The translations under genes were made by a program, and so were the position numbers. Below, piece after piece: positions 26,371 through 34,292 of a stretch of DNA of 60,705 nucleotides. The DNA is from an uncultured Prevotella sp. (lineage in GTDB: Bacteria > Bacteroidota > Bacteroidia > Bacteroidales > Bacteroidaceae). The stretch is from assembly GCA_900316295.1 (NCBI GenBank), contig ONCJ01000010.1:1-60705 (forward strand). The letters are read 5' to 3'. The notes beneath the pieces are model-generated. The model was not told where the DNA came from. It saw only the letters and a list, made by a program, of their open reading frames with translations, and did not search any database. Numbering within the stretch: the first letter of the stretch is position 1; each line of letters opens with the position of its first letter.

Positions 26371-28173
26371 TTACACCTTTGCTGCCTTCTTTCTCTGATC
26401 GTGGTCGAGGATGATCTTGCGCATTCGCATGGACTTAGGTGTCACCTCGACGTATTCGTCTGCCTTGATATATTCCAGGCACTCCTCAAGGCTCATCACA
26501 GTCTTCGGAATGACACGAGCCTTATCATCGGAACCACTGGCACGGACATTGGTGAGCTGCTTGGCTTTGCATACGTTGATGACAAGGTCGTTGTCATGGA
26601 CATGCTCACCTACCACCTGACCGTAATAGACATCGTCGCCTGGATCAATGAAGAACTTGCCACGGTCTTGCAGCTTATCAATAGCGTAAGCGTAAGCAGT
26701 TCCTGTCTCTAAGGCTACCATCGAACCGTTGACACGACGTTCGATGTCTCCCTTATAAGGCTGATAGTCCTTGAAACGATGAGCCATGATAGCTTCGCCC
26801 TGACTGGCTGTGAGCACATTGGTACGCAGACCGATGATGCCACGTGATGGTATCTCAAACTCTATGTTGGTGCGCTCGCCTTGTGTCTCCATACCCGTGA
26901 GGTCGCCCTTGCGACGGGTCACCATGTCAATCATCTTGGACGCGAACTCTTCGGGTACGTTGATGGTGAGCTCTTCGATAGGCTCACAGCGCACACCGTC
27001 AACCTCCTTATATATCACCTGCGGCTGACCTACCTGCAGCTCATAGCCTTCGCGACGCATGGTCTCGATGAGTACGGAGAGATGGAGCACGCCACGACCA
27101 CTGACAATCCACTTGTCGGTAGAGTCTTCGAAGGGCTCTACACGCAGTGCGAGGTTCTTCTCAAGTTCCTTCTGCAGTCGGTCGTTGATATGACGTGACG
27201 TACAGAACTTGCCTTCCTTTCCGAAGAAGGGGGAGTCGTTGATGGTGAAGAGCATCGACATGGTGGGTTCGTCAATGGCGATGGTGGGCAGTGGCTCGGG
27301 TGTTTCGAAGTCACTGATGGTATCACCTATCTCGAAATGTTCAAGTCCTATGACGGCACAGATATCACCTGAGCTTACCTTGTCGGTCTTGACATGTCCC
27401 ATTCCTTCAAAGGTATGAAGCTCCTTGATCTTGGTTTTCTCTATACTGCCGTCGCGATGGCAGATGCTGACGTTCATACCGTCAGTGAGTGTGCCTCGAT
27501 GGACACGTCCCACGGCGATACGACCTGTGTAGTTGCTATAGTCGAGCGAGGTAATGAGCATCTGCGGGTTGCCTTCCAGCTGCTTAGGGGCGGGTATCAC
27601 CTCAAGTATCTTGTCCAAAAGGTACTCTATATTGTCGGTAGGAGTCTTCCAGTCTGGGCCCATCCAGCCATTCTTGGCAGAGCCATAGACTACGGTAAAG
27701 TCGAGTTGTTCCTCGGTGGCATTGAGATCGCACATCAGATCGAACACCATCTCATATACCTCCTCAGGGCGACAGTTGGGTTTGTCTACCTTATTGACAA
27801 CGACCATCGGCTTCAATCCTATCTCTAACGCTTTCTGCAACACGAAACGTGTCTGTGGCATAGGACCCTCAAACGCGTCGACAAGCAACAGACAGCCGTC
27901 TGCCATATTGAGGACTCGCTCTACCTCACCTCCGAAGTCAGAGTGACCTGGAGTGTCGATGATATTGATCTTTGTCCCTTTCCAGTTGATGGACACATTC
28001 TTAGAAAGGATTGTTATGCCGCGCTCGCGCTCAAGGTCGTTAGCGTCAAGCACCTGGCTACTGTTATCCTGTCCTTCGCGGAAGAGCTTTCCTGCGAGCA
28101 TCATCTTATCGACTAACGTTGTCTTACCATGGTCCACGTGGGCGATGATGGCTATGTTTCTTATTTCCTGCAT
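26371..28173 (-). CDS. typA: Ribosome-associated GTPase TypA/BipA
   Basis: A translational GTPase of 600 residues with G1 AHVDHGKTTL at 11-20, switch sequence RERGITI near 49, DTPGHSDFGGEV near 76 and NKVDKP near 130, followed by EF-G-like domains and the BipA-specific C-terminal domain with GRGVLHLSVLIETMRREGYE and FIDPGDDVYYGQVVGEH. It helps 50S subunit assembly and stress or cold adaptation. Length is normal for the family. It diverges from rpsO; its promoter carries a four-unit heptamer array. Confidence 0.96.
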   Translation of the reverse strand: MQEIRNIAIIAHVDHGKTTLVDKMMLAGKLFREGQDNSSQVLDANDLERERGITILSKNVSINWKGTKINIIDTPGHSDFGGEVERVLNMADGCLLLVDAFEGPMPQTRFVLQKALEIGLKPMVVVNKVDKPNCRPEEVYEMVFDLMCDLNATEEQLDFTVVYGSAKNGWMGPDWKTPTDNIEYLLDKILEVIPAPKQLEGNPQMLITSLDYSNYTGRIAVGRVHRGTLTDGMNVSICHRDGSIEKTKIKELHTFEGMGHVKTDKVSSGDICAVIGLEHFEIGDTISDFETPEPLPTIAIDEPTMSMLFTINDSPFFGKEGKFCTSRHINDRLQKELEKNLALRVEPFEDSTDKWIVSGRGVLHLSVLIETMRREGYELQVGQPQVIYKEVDGVRCEPIEELTINVPEEFASKMIDMVTRRKGDLTGMETQGERTNIEFEIPSRGIIGLRTNVLTASQGEAIMAHRFKDYQPYKGDIERRVNGSMVALETGTAYAYAIDKLQDRGKFFIDPGDDVYYGQVVGEHVHDNDLVINVCKAKQLTNVRASGSDDKARVIPKTVMSLEECLEYIKADEYVEVTPKSMRMRKIILDHDQRKKAAKV

Positions 28174-28196
28174 TTTATTCGGTTATTAAAAGCGGG

Positions 28197-28206
28197 TGCA
28201 AAGGTA
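28197..28206 (-). promoter_or_regulatory. -7 box of typA
   Basis: TACCTTTGCA on the minus strand, 23 nt before the typA ATG. The heptamer array at 28214-28241 begins 7 bp upstream. Confidence 0.75.
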
Positions 28207-28213
28207 CAAAAAT

Positions 28214-28241
28214 AATGCGTAATGCGTAATGCGTAATGCGT
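28214..28241 (-). repeat. Four AATGCGT heptamers at the typA promoter
   Basis: Four exact AATGCGT units (ACGCATT on the typA strand). The inverted equivalent, also four units, lies at 28336-28363 before rpsO, so the two arrays and their flanks make a long inverted repeat around ~95 bp of AT-rich sequence. Confidence 0.92.
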
Positions 28242-28335
28242 AATTATTTTCAATTATTTTATCATATATGATTATTTTAAGGCCTGCATGGTGGCATTAG
28301 ATACAAAAAAATAGTTAAAGACATAATAAAAACTT

Positions 28336-28363
28336 CGCATTACGCATTACGCATTACGCATTA
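28336..28363 (+). repeat. Four CGCATTA heptamers at the rpsO promoter
   Basis: Four exact CGCATTA units ending 5 bp before the rpsO -7 box, the mirror image of the typA array. The flank TTATTTTG next to TACCTTTG is also shared with typA and with the gene at 57017-57445. Confidence 0.92.
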
Positions 28364-28368
28364 TTTTG

Positions 28369-28378
28369 TACCTTTGCA
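28369..28378 (+). promoter_or_regulatory. -7 box of rpsO
   Basis: TACCTTTGCA, 110 nt before the rpsO ATG. The leader 28379-28487 has GC-containing segments (GCAAATCGGAAAATCCGATGC can pair CGGA with TCCG) and may hold the S15 autoregulatory site; that is only a possibility. Confidence 0.75.
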
Positions 28379-28487
28379 GCCGCAAATCGGAAAATCCGAT
28401 GCATTCGTTACGATGTGGTTTGCTGAGATGAAGGGCGGCTGACGTTGTGCGGATGTAATATAAAAAACATTCATCAACAACAAAATT

Positions 28488-28760
28488 ATGTATTTAGACA
28501 AAGCAAAGAAAGAAGAGATCTTCAGCCAGTATGGCAAAGGTGGCGCTAAAGACACTGGTTCTGCAGAAAGCCAGATTGCACTGTTCACCTATCGTATCAA
28601 GCACCTCACCGAGCATGTAAAGCAGAACCGCAAGGATTTCGTGACTACTCGCTCGCTGACCCAGCTCGTAGGTAAGCGTCGTGCGCTGCTGAAGTATCTG
28701 TACGACCGCGACATCGAGCGCTATCGTGCTATCGTTAAGGCTCTCGGTCTGCGTAAGTAA
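28488..28760 (+). CDS. rpsO: 30S ribosomal protein S15
   Basis: The 90-residue product has the S15 helices with GSAESQIALFTYRIKHLTEH and the rRNA-binding LVGKRRALLKYL block, ending VKALGLRK. It binds the central domain of 16S rRNA in small-subunit assembly. Normal length; single-gene transcript, with folK convergent 28 bp downstream. Confidence 0.97.
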   Translation: MYLDKAKKEEIFSQYGKGGAKDTGSAESQIALFTYRIKHLTEHVKQNRKDFVTTRSLTQLVGKRRALLKYLYDRDIERYRAIVKALGLRK

Positions 28761-28788
28761 GATACCGAAGAGAAGAGGAACACAATCC

Positions 28789-29244
28789 TCACAACGAAGA
28801 AGATGTAAGGACCTCACGAAGAGGTTTCATCACAAACTCCCTATCCCGCATCAATGGATGCGGGATTTTTAGTTCCGGTAAGTCGACTGTGATATCGTCA
28901 TACAACAGGATGTCAATATCAATGGGACGGTCTTTATAGATACGTGGGGTAAGAGGTGAGAGGTGAGAGGTTCCATGGGTGGCATATTTCTCTGTTCGTC
29001 CCATCTCCAACTCTATGCGCTGTGTTGCCTTAAGCAGGCAGAGAGGACAGAGGACGGTCTCTACACACACCACAGCATTAAGGTACCTGTTATCGGACTC
29101 GTAGCCCCATGGCTCTGTCTCATAAAAAGTCGATTGGCGCAACACTGTGCCAACCGACTTTTCTATTCTCTCTATTGCCTCGGTCATATTCTTCCGGCGG
29201 TCGCCAAGATTGGTTCCGAGTCCAAGATAAGCAGTATGTTTCAT
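28789..29244 (-). CDS. folK: HPPK: hydroxymethyldihydropterin pyrophosphokinase
   Basis: FolK transfers pyrophosphate to the pterin before folate assembly. Motifs are AYLGLGTNLGDRRKNM near the start, YETEPWG, and RPIDIDILLYDD. A low-complexity insert, THGTSHLSPLTP (about residues 91-102), sits between the GRTEK and RPIDIDI blocks, where homologues have a short turn; it is coded by three GAGGTGA heptamers (28952-28972). The ATG at 29244 overlaps the queA stop by one base (TGATG), so translation is probably coupled. Last gene of the ftsX operon. Confidence 0.92.
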   Translation of the reverse strand: MKHTAYLGLGTNLGDRRKNMTEAIERIEKSVGTVLRQSTFYETEPWGYESDNRYLNAVVCVETVLCPLCLLKATQRIELEMGRTEKYATHGTSHLSPLTPRIYKDRPIDIDILLYDDITVDLPELKIPHPLMRDREFVMKPLREVLTSSSL

Positions 29245-30422
29245 CAATCGTTCAATATCAACATGGCATCACCATAACATCCGAACTTATATCCGTGCTC
29301 AACGGCAAGGTCGTATGCCTGCATGACAAGGTCGTAGCCCCCGAATGCAGCCGTCGCCATGAGTAGTGTGGACATAGGATGATAGAAATTGGCTATCATC
29401 GTGTCTGCCAGTCCGAAGTCATAAGGTGGGAATATGAACTTGTTGGTCCATCCATTGTATTCCTTCAGCATACCATCAGTACCCACCGCAGTCTCGCAAG
29501 CCTTCAGCATGCTAGTGCCCACGGCGCATACGTGGTGACGATTGCGTACGGCTTCATTGACTATCTCGCATGCTTCACTATTGACTATCATCTGCTCGGA
29601 GTCCATCTTATGTTTAGAGAGGTCTTCCACCTCGATGTCATGGAAGGTGCTGAGTCCACAGTGCAAAGTGACAAAGGCGGTACGTATTCCCTTGATCTCC
29701 ATACGCTTCATAAGCTCACGACTGAAATGAAGTCCTGTTACCGGTGCAGTGACAGAGCCTTCATGCTGAGCAAATACCGACTGGAAGTTCTCGGTGTCCT
29801 CCTCAGTAGCACGAGGAGACTCGCCCTTGGCTGCTCTACCGTCAATGATATAATGTGGCAGTGGCGCCTCGCCCAGCGCAAAGAGATCCTGGCGGAACTC
29901 TTCATTGGGGCAATCATACAGGAAACGGAGCGTACGACCGCGGCTGGTGGTGTTGTCGATAACCTCTGCCACCATCGAACCCGAGTCATCAAAGAACAGC
30001 TTGTTACCAATTCTTATCTTTCTTGCCGGTTCTACGAGCACATCCCACAAATGCATATCTCGGTTGAGCTCTCTCAACAGGAACACCTCTATGCGAGCAT
30101 CGGTCTTTTCCTTAGTACCGTAAAGACGCGCAGGGAACACCTTTGAGTCGTTAAGTACAAAGGTATCACCATCGTCAAAATAGTCGATGACATTGCGGAA
30201 GTCGATGTACTCGCCCTCGATAGGGTTGCCATCGGCATCCTTCTTGAACAGGTCAATGGTCTGCGACTGTTTGTGGAGCACCATAAGACGACACTCGTCA
30301 CGACGAGTCACACTGAATGTCTCCATTGTTCCGTTAGGGCGTTTGAACACGCGCTCTGACGAATGTGGATACAATGCGATGAGCTCCTCTGGCAAATTGA
30401 ATTTGAATTGGGATAATTTCAT
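29244..30422 (-). CDS. queA: tRNA ribosyltransferase-isomerase QueA
   Basis: QueA moves the ribosyl part of S-adenosylmethionine onto preQ1 in tRNA to make epoxyqueuosine. The 392-residue frame has [15 protein letters not shown], the EAPLPHYI block, [16 protein letters not shown] and [11 protein letters not shown] signatures. I start at the ATG at 30422 ([16 protein letters not shown]), since the longer frame would include sequence from a 9-mer array. It is about 40 residues longer than E. coli QueA (from memory), as usual in this phylum. One-base overlap with folK. Confidence 0.94.
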   Translation of the reverse strand: MKLSQFKFNLPEELIALYPHSSERVFKRPNGTMETFSVTRRDECRLMVLHKQSQTIDLFKKDADGNPIEGEYIDFRNVIDYFDDGDTFVLNDSKVFPARLYGTKEKTDARIEVFLLRELNRDMHLWDVLVEPARKIRIGNKLFFDDSGSMVAEVIDNTTSRGRTLRFLYDCPNEEFRQDLFALGEAPLPHYIIDGRAAKGESPRATEEDTENFQSVFAQHEGSVTAPVTGLHFSRELMKRMEIKGIRTAFVTLHCGLSTFHDIEVEDLSKHKMDSEQMIVNSEACEIVNEAVRNRHHVCAVGTSMLKACETAVGTDGMLKEYNGWTNKFIFPPYDFGLADTMIANFYHPMSTLLMATAAFGGYDLVMQAYDLAVEHGYKFGCYGDAMLILND

Positions 30423-30447
30423 GTCTTTCTTTGCTTTGTATTCTTTT

Positions 30448-30483
30448 ATAGCAACCATAGCACCTACAGTAGCTACAGTACCT
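30448..30483. repeat. Four 9-bp units (ATAGCAACC type) between truB and queA
   Basis: ATAGCAACC, ATAGCACCT, ACAGTAGCT, ACAGTACCT in register make up most of the 66-bp truB-queA gap. Same pattern ATA-N4-CT as at 32373-32426 and 44424-44468. Confidence 0.8.
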
Positions 30484-30488
30484 ATATT

Positions 30489-31193
30489 TTATATATTCTT
30501 TTCTATTTCCTGTTGGTTGAGCCAAGTCTCGAAAGTATCGAAATCATGACACTGCTCCACCCTGACATCGCCCACGCGAGTACGCCTGAGGGCTGTGAGG
30601 TAAGCTCCGCATCCGAGAGCCTCGCCAATATCGCGCGCCAGAGAGCGTATGTATGTGCCCTTGCCGCACACCACACGTATTGTGGCTTGCTTCAGTTGGT
30701 CGTCATAATGGCTCAGTTCTATCTCTTCTATATGTACTGTCTTGGGCGCAAGATTCACCTCCCTACCCTTTCTGCTGAGTTGATAGGCTCGTTTGCCATT
30801 GACATTACATGCCGAGAACGATGGCGGAATCTGCTGTATGTCGCCCACGAATGATTTTAGTGTCTCGCTTACCTGTTCCCGAGTGACATGGTCCGTAGGA
30901 AAAGTAGCCTCGACTTCATGCTCCATATCGTGGCTCGCCGTAGTCCCGCCCAGCTGCAATGTCGCAACATACTCCTTGGTATGCTGTTGGAACTCCTCTA
31001 TGCGCTTGGTCATCTTACCCGTGCAGAGGATAAGCACTCCCGTGGCAAGTGGGTCGAGCGTACCAGCATGTCCCATCTTCACCTTCGCTCCCTGACGACG
31101 TGAACAGAGCATACGCACATGTGCTAACGCTCCGAAGCTCGACATCCTATAGGGCTTGTCGATTGCTATGACTACTCCTTCCTTGAAATTCAT
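30489..31193 (-). CDS. truB: tRNA pseudouridine-55 synthase TruB
   Basis: The 234-residue product has GHAGTLDPLATGVL with catalytic Asp47, the YVATLQLGG strand, and the C-terminal GKGTYIRSLARDIGEALG motif. It makes pseudouridine 55 in the T arm of tRNA. The extra PUA domain of some homologues is missing, which is normal in Bacteroidota. Its ATG touches the uppP stop with no gap. Confidence 0.95.
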   Translation of the reverse strand: MNFKEGVVIAIDKPYRMSSFGALAHVRMLCSRRQGAKVKMGHAGTLDPLATGVLILCTGKMTKRIEEFQQHTKEYVATLQLGGTTASHDMEHEVEATFPTDHVTREQVSETLKSFVGDIQQIPPSFSACNVNGKRAYQLSRKGREVNLAPKTVHIEEIELSHYDDQLKQATIRVVCGKGTYIRSLARDIGEALGCGAYLTALRRTRVGDVRVEQCHDFDTFETWLNQQEIEKNI

Positions 31194-32051
31194 CTAATCG
31201 ACCATTGCGAGTGAGTGACCTGTCAGCAGCAACGCTATGATGATGCCACCAACTATGATGCGATAAACACCAAAGGCCTTGAAACCATATTTAGCCAGAA
31301 AAGCAACAAACCACTTCATGGCAAGCAACGCGACAATGAATGCCACGACACATCCCAAGAGTAGCATCGTAATGTTATGAGGGGTTGCCCACGACGTATC
31401 TCCCTTGAACAAGTCGAGCAGATCGAGCAGTGTGGCGCCTGCCATAGTTGGCACTGCAAGGAAGAAAGAGAACTCCGCAGCACGCTGACGGGTCAAGCCC
31501 TGTGTCATTCCGCCCACGATGGTTGCCATGGAACGCGAGACTCCCGGTATGACCGATATGCACTGATAGAGACCTATGGCGAATGCTCGCTTCTCATTGA
31601 GTCTCGTAGCGTCCTCTCCCTTATTGAAGAGTCTGTCGCAGTACAACATGAACACGCCACCTACTACCAGCATGACGGCTACCACCTCAACGCTGTCAAG
31701 CAGCCAGTCGAGCACGCCCGACTTCTTGGCAACCAAGCCAATGACTACCGCAGGCAATACACCCACGATGAGCAGCCAATAGAAATAGTAACGATGTTTC
31801 ATCTTCTGAATCCACGAGCTGCCTGCCGGTGCTGGTGTCTTGTCAAAACGGAAGAACCGTTTCCAATAGAGGCACACCACCGAAAGGATGGCGCCAAACT
31901 GTATGATAAAGGTAAATGCATGGACGAACGGATCACCCTGCTCTATACCCAGAAGGTTCTGGGTTATGATCATGTGTCCCGTAGAGGATACAGGCAGGAA
32001 CTCTGTCAGTCCCTCGACAATGGCTATGATTACAGTTTCAATCCAGTTCAT
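31194..32051 (-). CDS. uppP: Undecaprenyl-diphosphatase UppP/BacA
   Basis: The 285-residue membrane enzyme regenerates undecaprenyl phosphate for cell-wall and glycan export. It carries the two conserved blocks: EGLTEFLPVSSTGHMII at about 13-29 and QCISVIPGVSRSMATIVGG near 165. Its start overlaps the DUF3098 gene by 4 nt. Confidence 0.95.
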   Translation of the reverse strand: MNWIETVIIAIVEGLTEFLPVSSTGHMIITQNLLGIEQGDPFVHAFTFIIQFGAILSVVCLYWKRFFRFDKTPAPAGSSWIQKMKHRYYFYWLLIVGVLPAVVIGLVAKKSGVLDWLLDSVEVVAVMLVVGGVFMLYCDRLFNKGEDATRLNEKRAFAIGLYQCISVIPGVSRSMATIVGGMTQGLTRQRAAEFSFFLAVPTMAGATLLDLLDLFKGDTSWATPHNITMLLLGCVVAFIVALLAMKWFVAFLAKYGFKAFGVYRIIVGGIIIALLLTGHSLAMVD

Positions 32052-32353
32052 TTCCTATTGCTTATCTCCTTACTACTCATCTCCTTACTACTCAGCTCCT
32101 TACTTCTCATCTCCTTACTACCCTCTTCCTTATCCTTCGGCTTATATACTATTGCTACGATGATGGACACAAAGCCAAGAAAGGTAATCACTGGTGCCAC
32201 CTTGATATGACGAGCATCGAAGATGGCAGGATTGAAGGCCTCATCAGTAGTGGCACCGCCACTCATAAGTATGAATCCAATGATGATAATAGCCAGACCT
32301 ATTGCCAACAATATGAAATTGGTCTTACCGAAAGCGTAGTTCTTATTGCTCAT
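32048..32353 (-). CDS. DUF3098 two-helix membrane protein with repeat-coded tail
   Basis: A small 101-residue protein with two hydrophobic helices (about 11-31 and 52-70) separated by a loop with FNPAIFDARHIKVAP, the DUF3098 pattern seen between ftsX and uppP in Bacteroidota. Function unknown; the constant position suggests an envelope role. The tail after VYKPKDKEEG is a 5-residue repeat (SKEMR, SKELS, SKEMS, SKEIS) coded by a 15-bp tandem DNA repeat whose unit also occurs in the intergenic region near 250-290. The tail overlaps the uppP start by 4 nt. Confidence 0.88.
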   Translation of the reverse strand: MSNKNYAFGKTNFILLAIGLAIIIIGFILMSGGATTDEAFNPAIFDARHIKVAPVITFLGFVSIIVAIVYKPKDKEEGSKEMRSKELSSKEMSSKEISNRK

Positions 32354-32372
32354 TATTGTCTTTGTTTTTTAT

Positions 32373-32426
32373 ATAGCCACTATAGCGGCTATAGTAACTA
32401 TAATGTCTATACTATTTATGGTATCT
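32373..32426. repeat. Six 9-bp units (ATA-N4-CT) between ftsX and DUF3098
   Basis: ATAGCCACT, ATAGCGGCT, ATAGTAACT, ATAATGTCT, ATACTATTT and ATGGTATCT run in register from 8 bp after the ftsX stop to 19 bp before the DUF3098 start. Junctions read CTATAG, a short palindrome. Confidence 0.85.
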
Positions 32427-32433
32427 ATCTTCT

Positions 32434-33312
32434 TTATATCTTATATAGCTCTCCCGCCTTCATCTTAAGGAACTTGTTTACAGAGAGCCACGAACAGAAC
32501 ACTGAGATGATGAGTCCGAACAGGAGTACGGCGCAGCCTGTGATTGCCAACACCCGCCAATTGATTATCACCGTCATGTCGGGCTCATAATAATACAAGG
32601 CATATATGCCTCCACCCAGCACGAGCAGTGCCAGGAATGCCGACAATAAGCCCAGAAGAATGGAGTTACGCAGGAATGGTCGGCGTATGAACCACCATGA
32701 TGCTCCTACCAGTTTCATGGTGTGGATGGAGAACCGTCGGGCATAGATAGCCAGGCGGATGGTGTTGTTGATAAGCGAGAACGACACGATGGCAAGCAGT
32801 GCGGCAAGTATCAGCAATACCAGACTGATCTTGTTCATCCAGTTGTTCACACTCTCTATCAGTTCCTGCCTGTAGTCCACATCCGACACTCCATGATAAC
32901 TCTTCAACTGAGATGCTATCCAGTCGATAGAGTCGTTATTGGCATAGTCGGCATGTAGCTTCAGCTCGATAGAGGCGGTGAAGGGGTTCTCGCCTACAAA
33001 CTCGCTCGGGTCTGCGCCCAACTGACGTGTTCCCTCCTTCAGCGCAGCTTCCTTGCTGACATAGGTCATACCGCTGATATAGTTGAGTGTCTTTATTCGT
33101 TTACACAGGACTTGTGCTTCCTGATCGGTAGTCTCTGGCGATAGTATCATTGTCACAGTCAGGTTCTCCTTGACGTATTGTGAGAGATTGCGTCCCGTAA
33201 GCACTGTGAGCACCACCATTCCCAAGAGTACCAGCACCATAGACGTGCTTATGCATAATGTTATCAACTGCAAACTGCGATGGTTTCGCGTTCTATTTCT
33301 CTTCTTCTTCAT
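32434..33312 (-). CDS. ftsX: Cell-division protein FtsX
   Basis: FtsX is the membrane half of the FtsE-FtsX complex that controls septal wall hydrolases. The 292-residue product has a basic N-terminus, a first helix near 20-42, an extracytoplasmic domain with the YVSKEAALKEG block, and three C-terminal helices including IRLAIYARRFSIHTMKLVGA. ftsE is not in the window, which is usual in this phylum. It starts the operon ftsX-DUF3098-uppP-truB-queA-folK. Confidence 0.93.
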   Translation of the reverse strand: MKKKRNRTRNHRSLQLITLCISTSMVLVLLGMVVLTVLTGRNLSQYVKENLTVTMILSPETTDQEAQVLCKRIKTLNYISGMTYVSKEAALKEGTRQLGADPSEFVGENPFTASIELKLHADYANNDSIDWIASQLKSYHGVSDVDYRQELIESVNNWMNKISLVLLILAALLAIVSFSLINNTIRLAIYARRFSIHTMKLVGASWWFIRRPFLRNSILLGLLSAFLALLVLGGGIYALYYYEPDMTVIINWRVLAITGCAVLLFGLIISVFCSWLSVNKFLKMKAGELYKI

Positions 33313-33344
33313 TTCAAAAAAGGTCGTATTACACCAAATTTAGC

Positions 33345-33354
33345 TGCAAAGGTA
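33345..33354 (-). promoter_or_regulatory. -7 box of the ftsX operon
   Basis: TACCTTTGCA on the minus strand, 32 nt before the ftsX ATG. No heptamer array is present here. Confidence 0.75.
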
Positions 33355-33484
33355 CATAATAAGTGGGCTAAATGCAAGAAAAAATTCATTTTTTCTTAGA
33401 ATTATCAGGACAAAAGTACATTTCTTTCCAAATCAAGTCTGCATCTTTCCTGCCATGTTTGTCTTTGCTATCTTAGTTTTTTAT

Positions 33485-33494
33485 TACTTTTGCA
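33485..33494 (+). promoter_or_regulatory. -7 box of the radical SAM gene
   Basis: TACTTTTGCA, 30 nt before the ATG at 33525, with TTTG about 20-25 bp upstream. Confidence 0.7.
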
Positions 33495-33524
33495 CCCTGA
33501 AAAGTACACAAAAGAAAACAGACG

Positions 33525-34292
33525 ATGAGTACAATAATATTTCCCTCACCCATCTTCGGTCCTGTGCATAGCCGCCGACTGGGTGTGTCGCTCGGTATCA
33601 ATCTCATGCCAAGCGACGGCAAAGTGTGCACGTTTGACTGCATCTACTGTGAGTGCGGACTCAACAAGGACTTCCGTCCCACCCTGCCGCGTCCCACAAG
33701 AGAGGAGACGGCACAGGCTTTAGAGCAAAAGCTGAAGGAGATGGTAGCTGAAGGAGTGCTGCCCGACGTGCTCACATTTGCAGGCAATGGCGAACCGACA
33801 GCCCATCCCCAGTTTGCTGGTATCATCGACGACACCATACGCCTGCGCGACCACTACTGTCCCGAGGCCAAGGTGTCTGTCCTCAGCAATGCCACCATGA
33901 CACACAAAGCCGACGTATGTCAGGCCCTTCTACGGGTGGACAACAACATACAGAAGCTCGACACCGTGGACATGGACTATATATATAAGGTGGACCGACC
34001 TGTGTCACCAGCATACGACGTGCAAAAGATTGTTGAGCAGCTACGTGCCTTCAACGGTAAGGTAATCATTCAGACAATGTTCATGACGGGCGATGGCGTC
34101 GACAATACGGGCGAGGAATATGTCCAGCCGTGGCTGAAGGCTGTAGAGTATATTCAGCCTGAGGAGGTGATGATATACACTATCGACCGCGAGACGCCAA
34201 CCAAAGGGCTAAAAAAAGCAAGTCGCGAACAGCTGGATGCCATTCGCGACCGTGTAATAAGTGCAGGCATTCCCTGCACAGCATCGTACTGA
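33525..34292 (+). CDS. Radical SAM protein (COG0731/TYW1-like)
   Basis: The 255-residue product has the FGPVHSRRLGVSLGINLMPS block and CTFDCIYCECG with the CxxxCxxC iron-sulfur ligands at Cys35, Cys39 and Cys42, then LTFAGNGEPTAHP for SAM binding. This matches the COG0731 group related to wyosine enzymes and often annotated only as radical SAM protein; the substrate is unknown. Its stop codon touches the lpxA stop codon on the other strand with no gap. Confidence 0.85.
   Translation: MSTIIFPSPIFGPVHSRRLGVSLGINLMPSDGKVCTFDCIYCECGLNKDFRPTLPRPTREETAQALEQKLKEMVAEGVLPDVLTFAGNGEPTAHPQFAGIIDDTIRLRDHYCPEAKVSVLSNATMTHKADVCQALLRVDNNIQKLDTVDMDYIYKVDRPVSPAYDVQKIVEQLRAFNGKVIIQTMFMTGDGVDNTGEEYVQPWLKAVEYIQPEEVMIYTIDRETPTKGLKKASREQLDAIRDRVISAGIPCTASY

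Noticed and set aside
28197-28378. Insertion sequence or transposon ends
   Set aside because: Inverted heptamer arrays flank only ~95 bp with no transposase and each fits a promoter; a mobile element is not supported.
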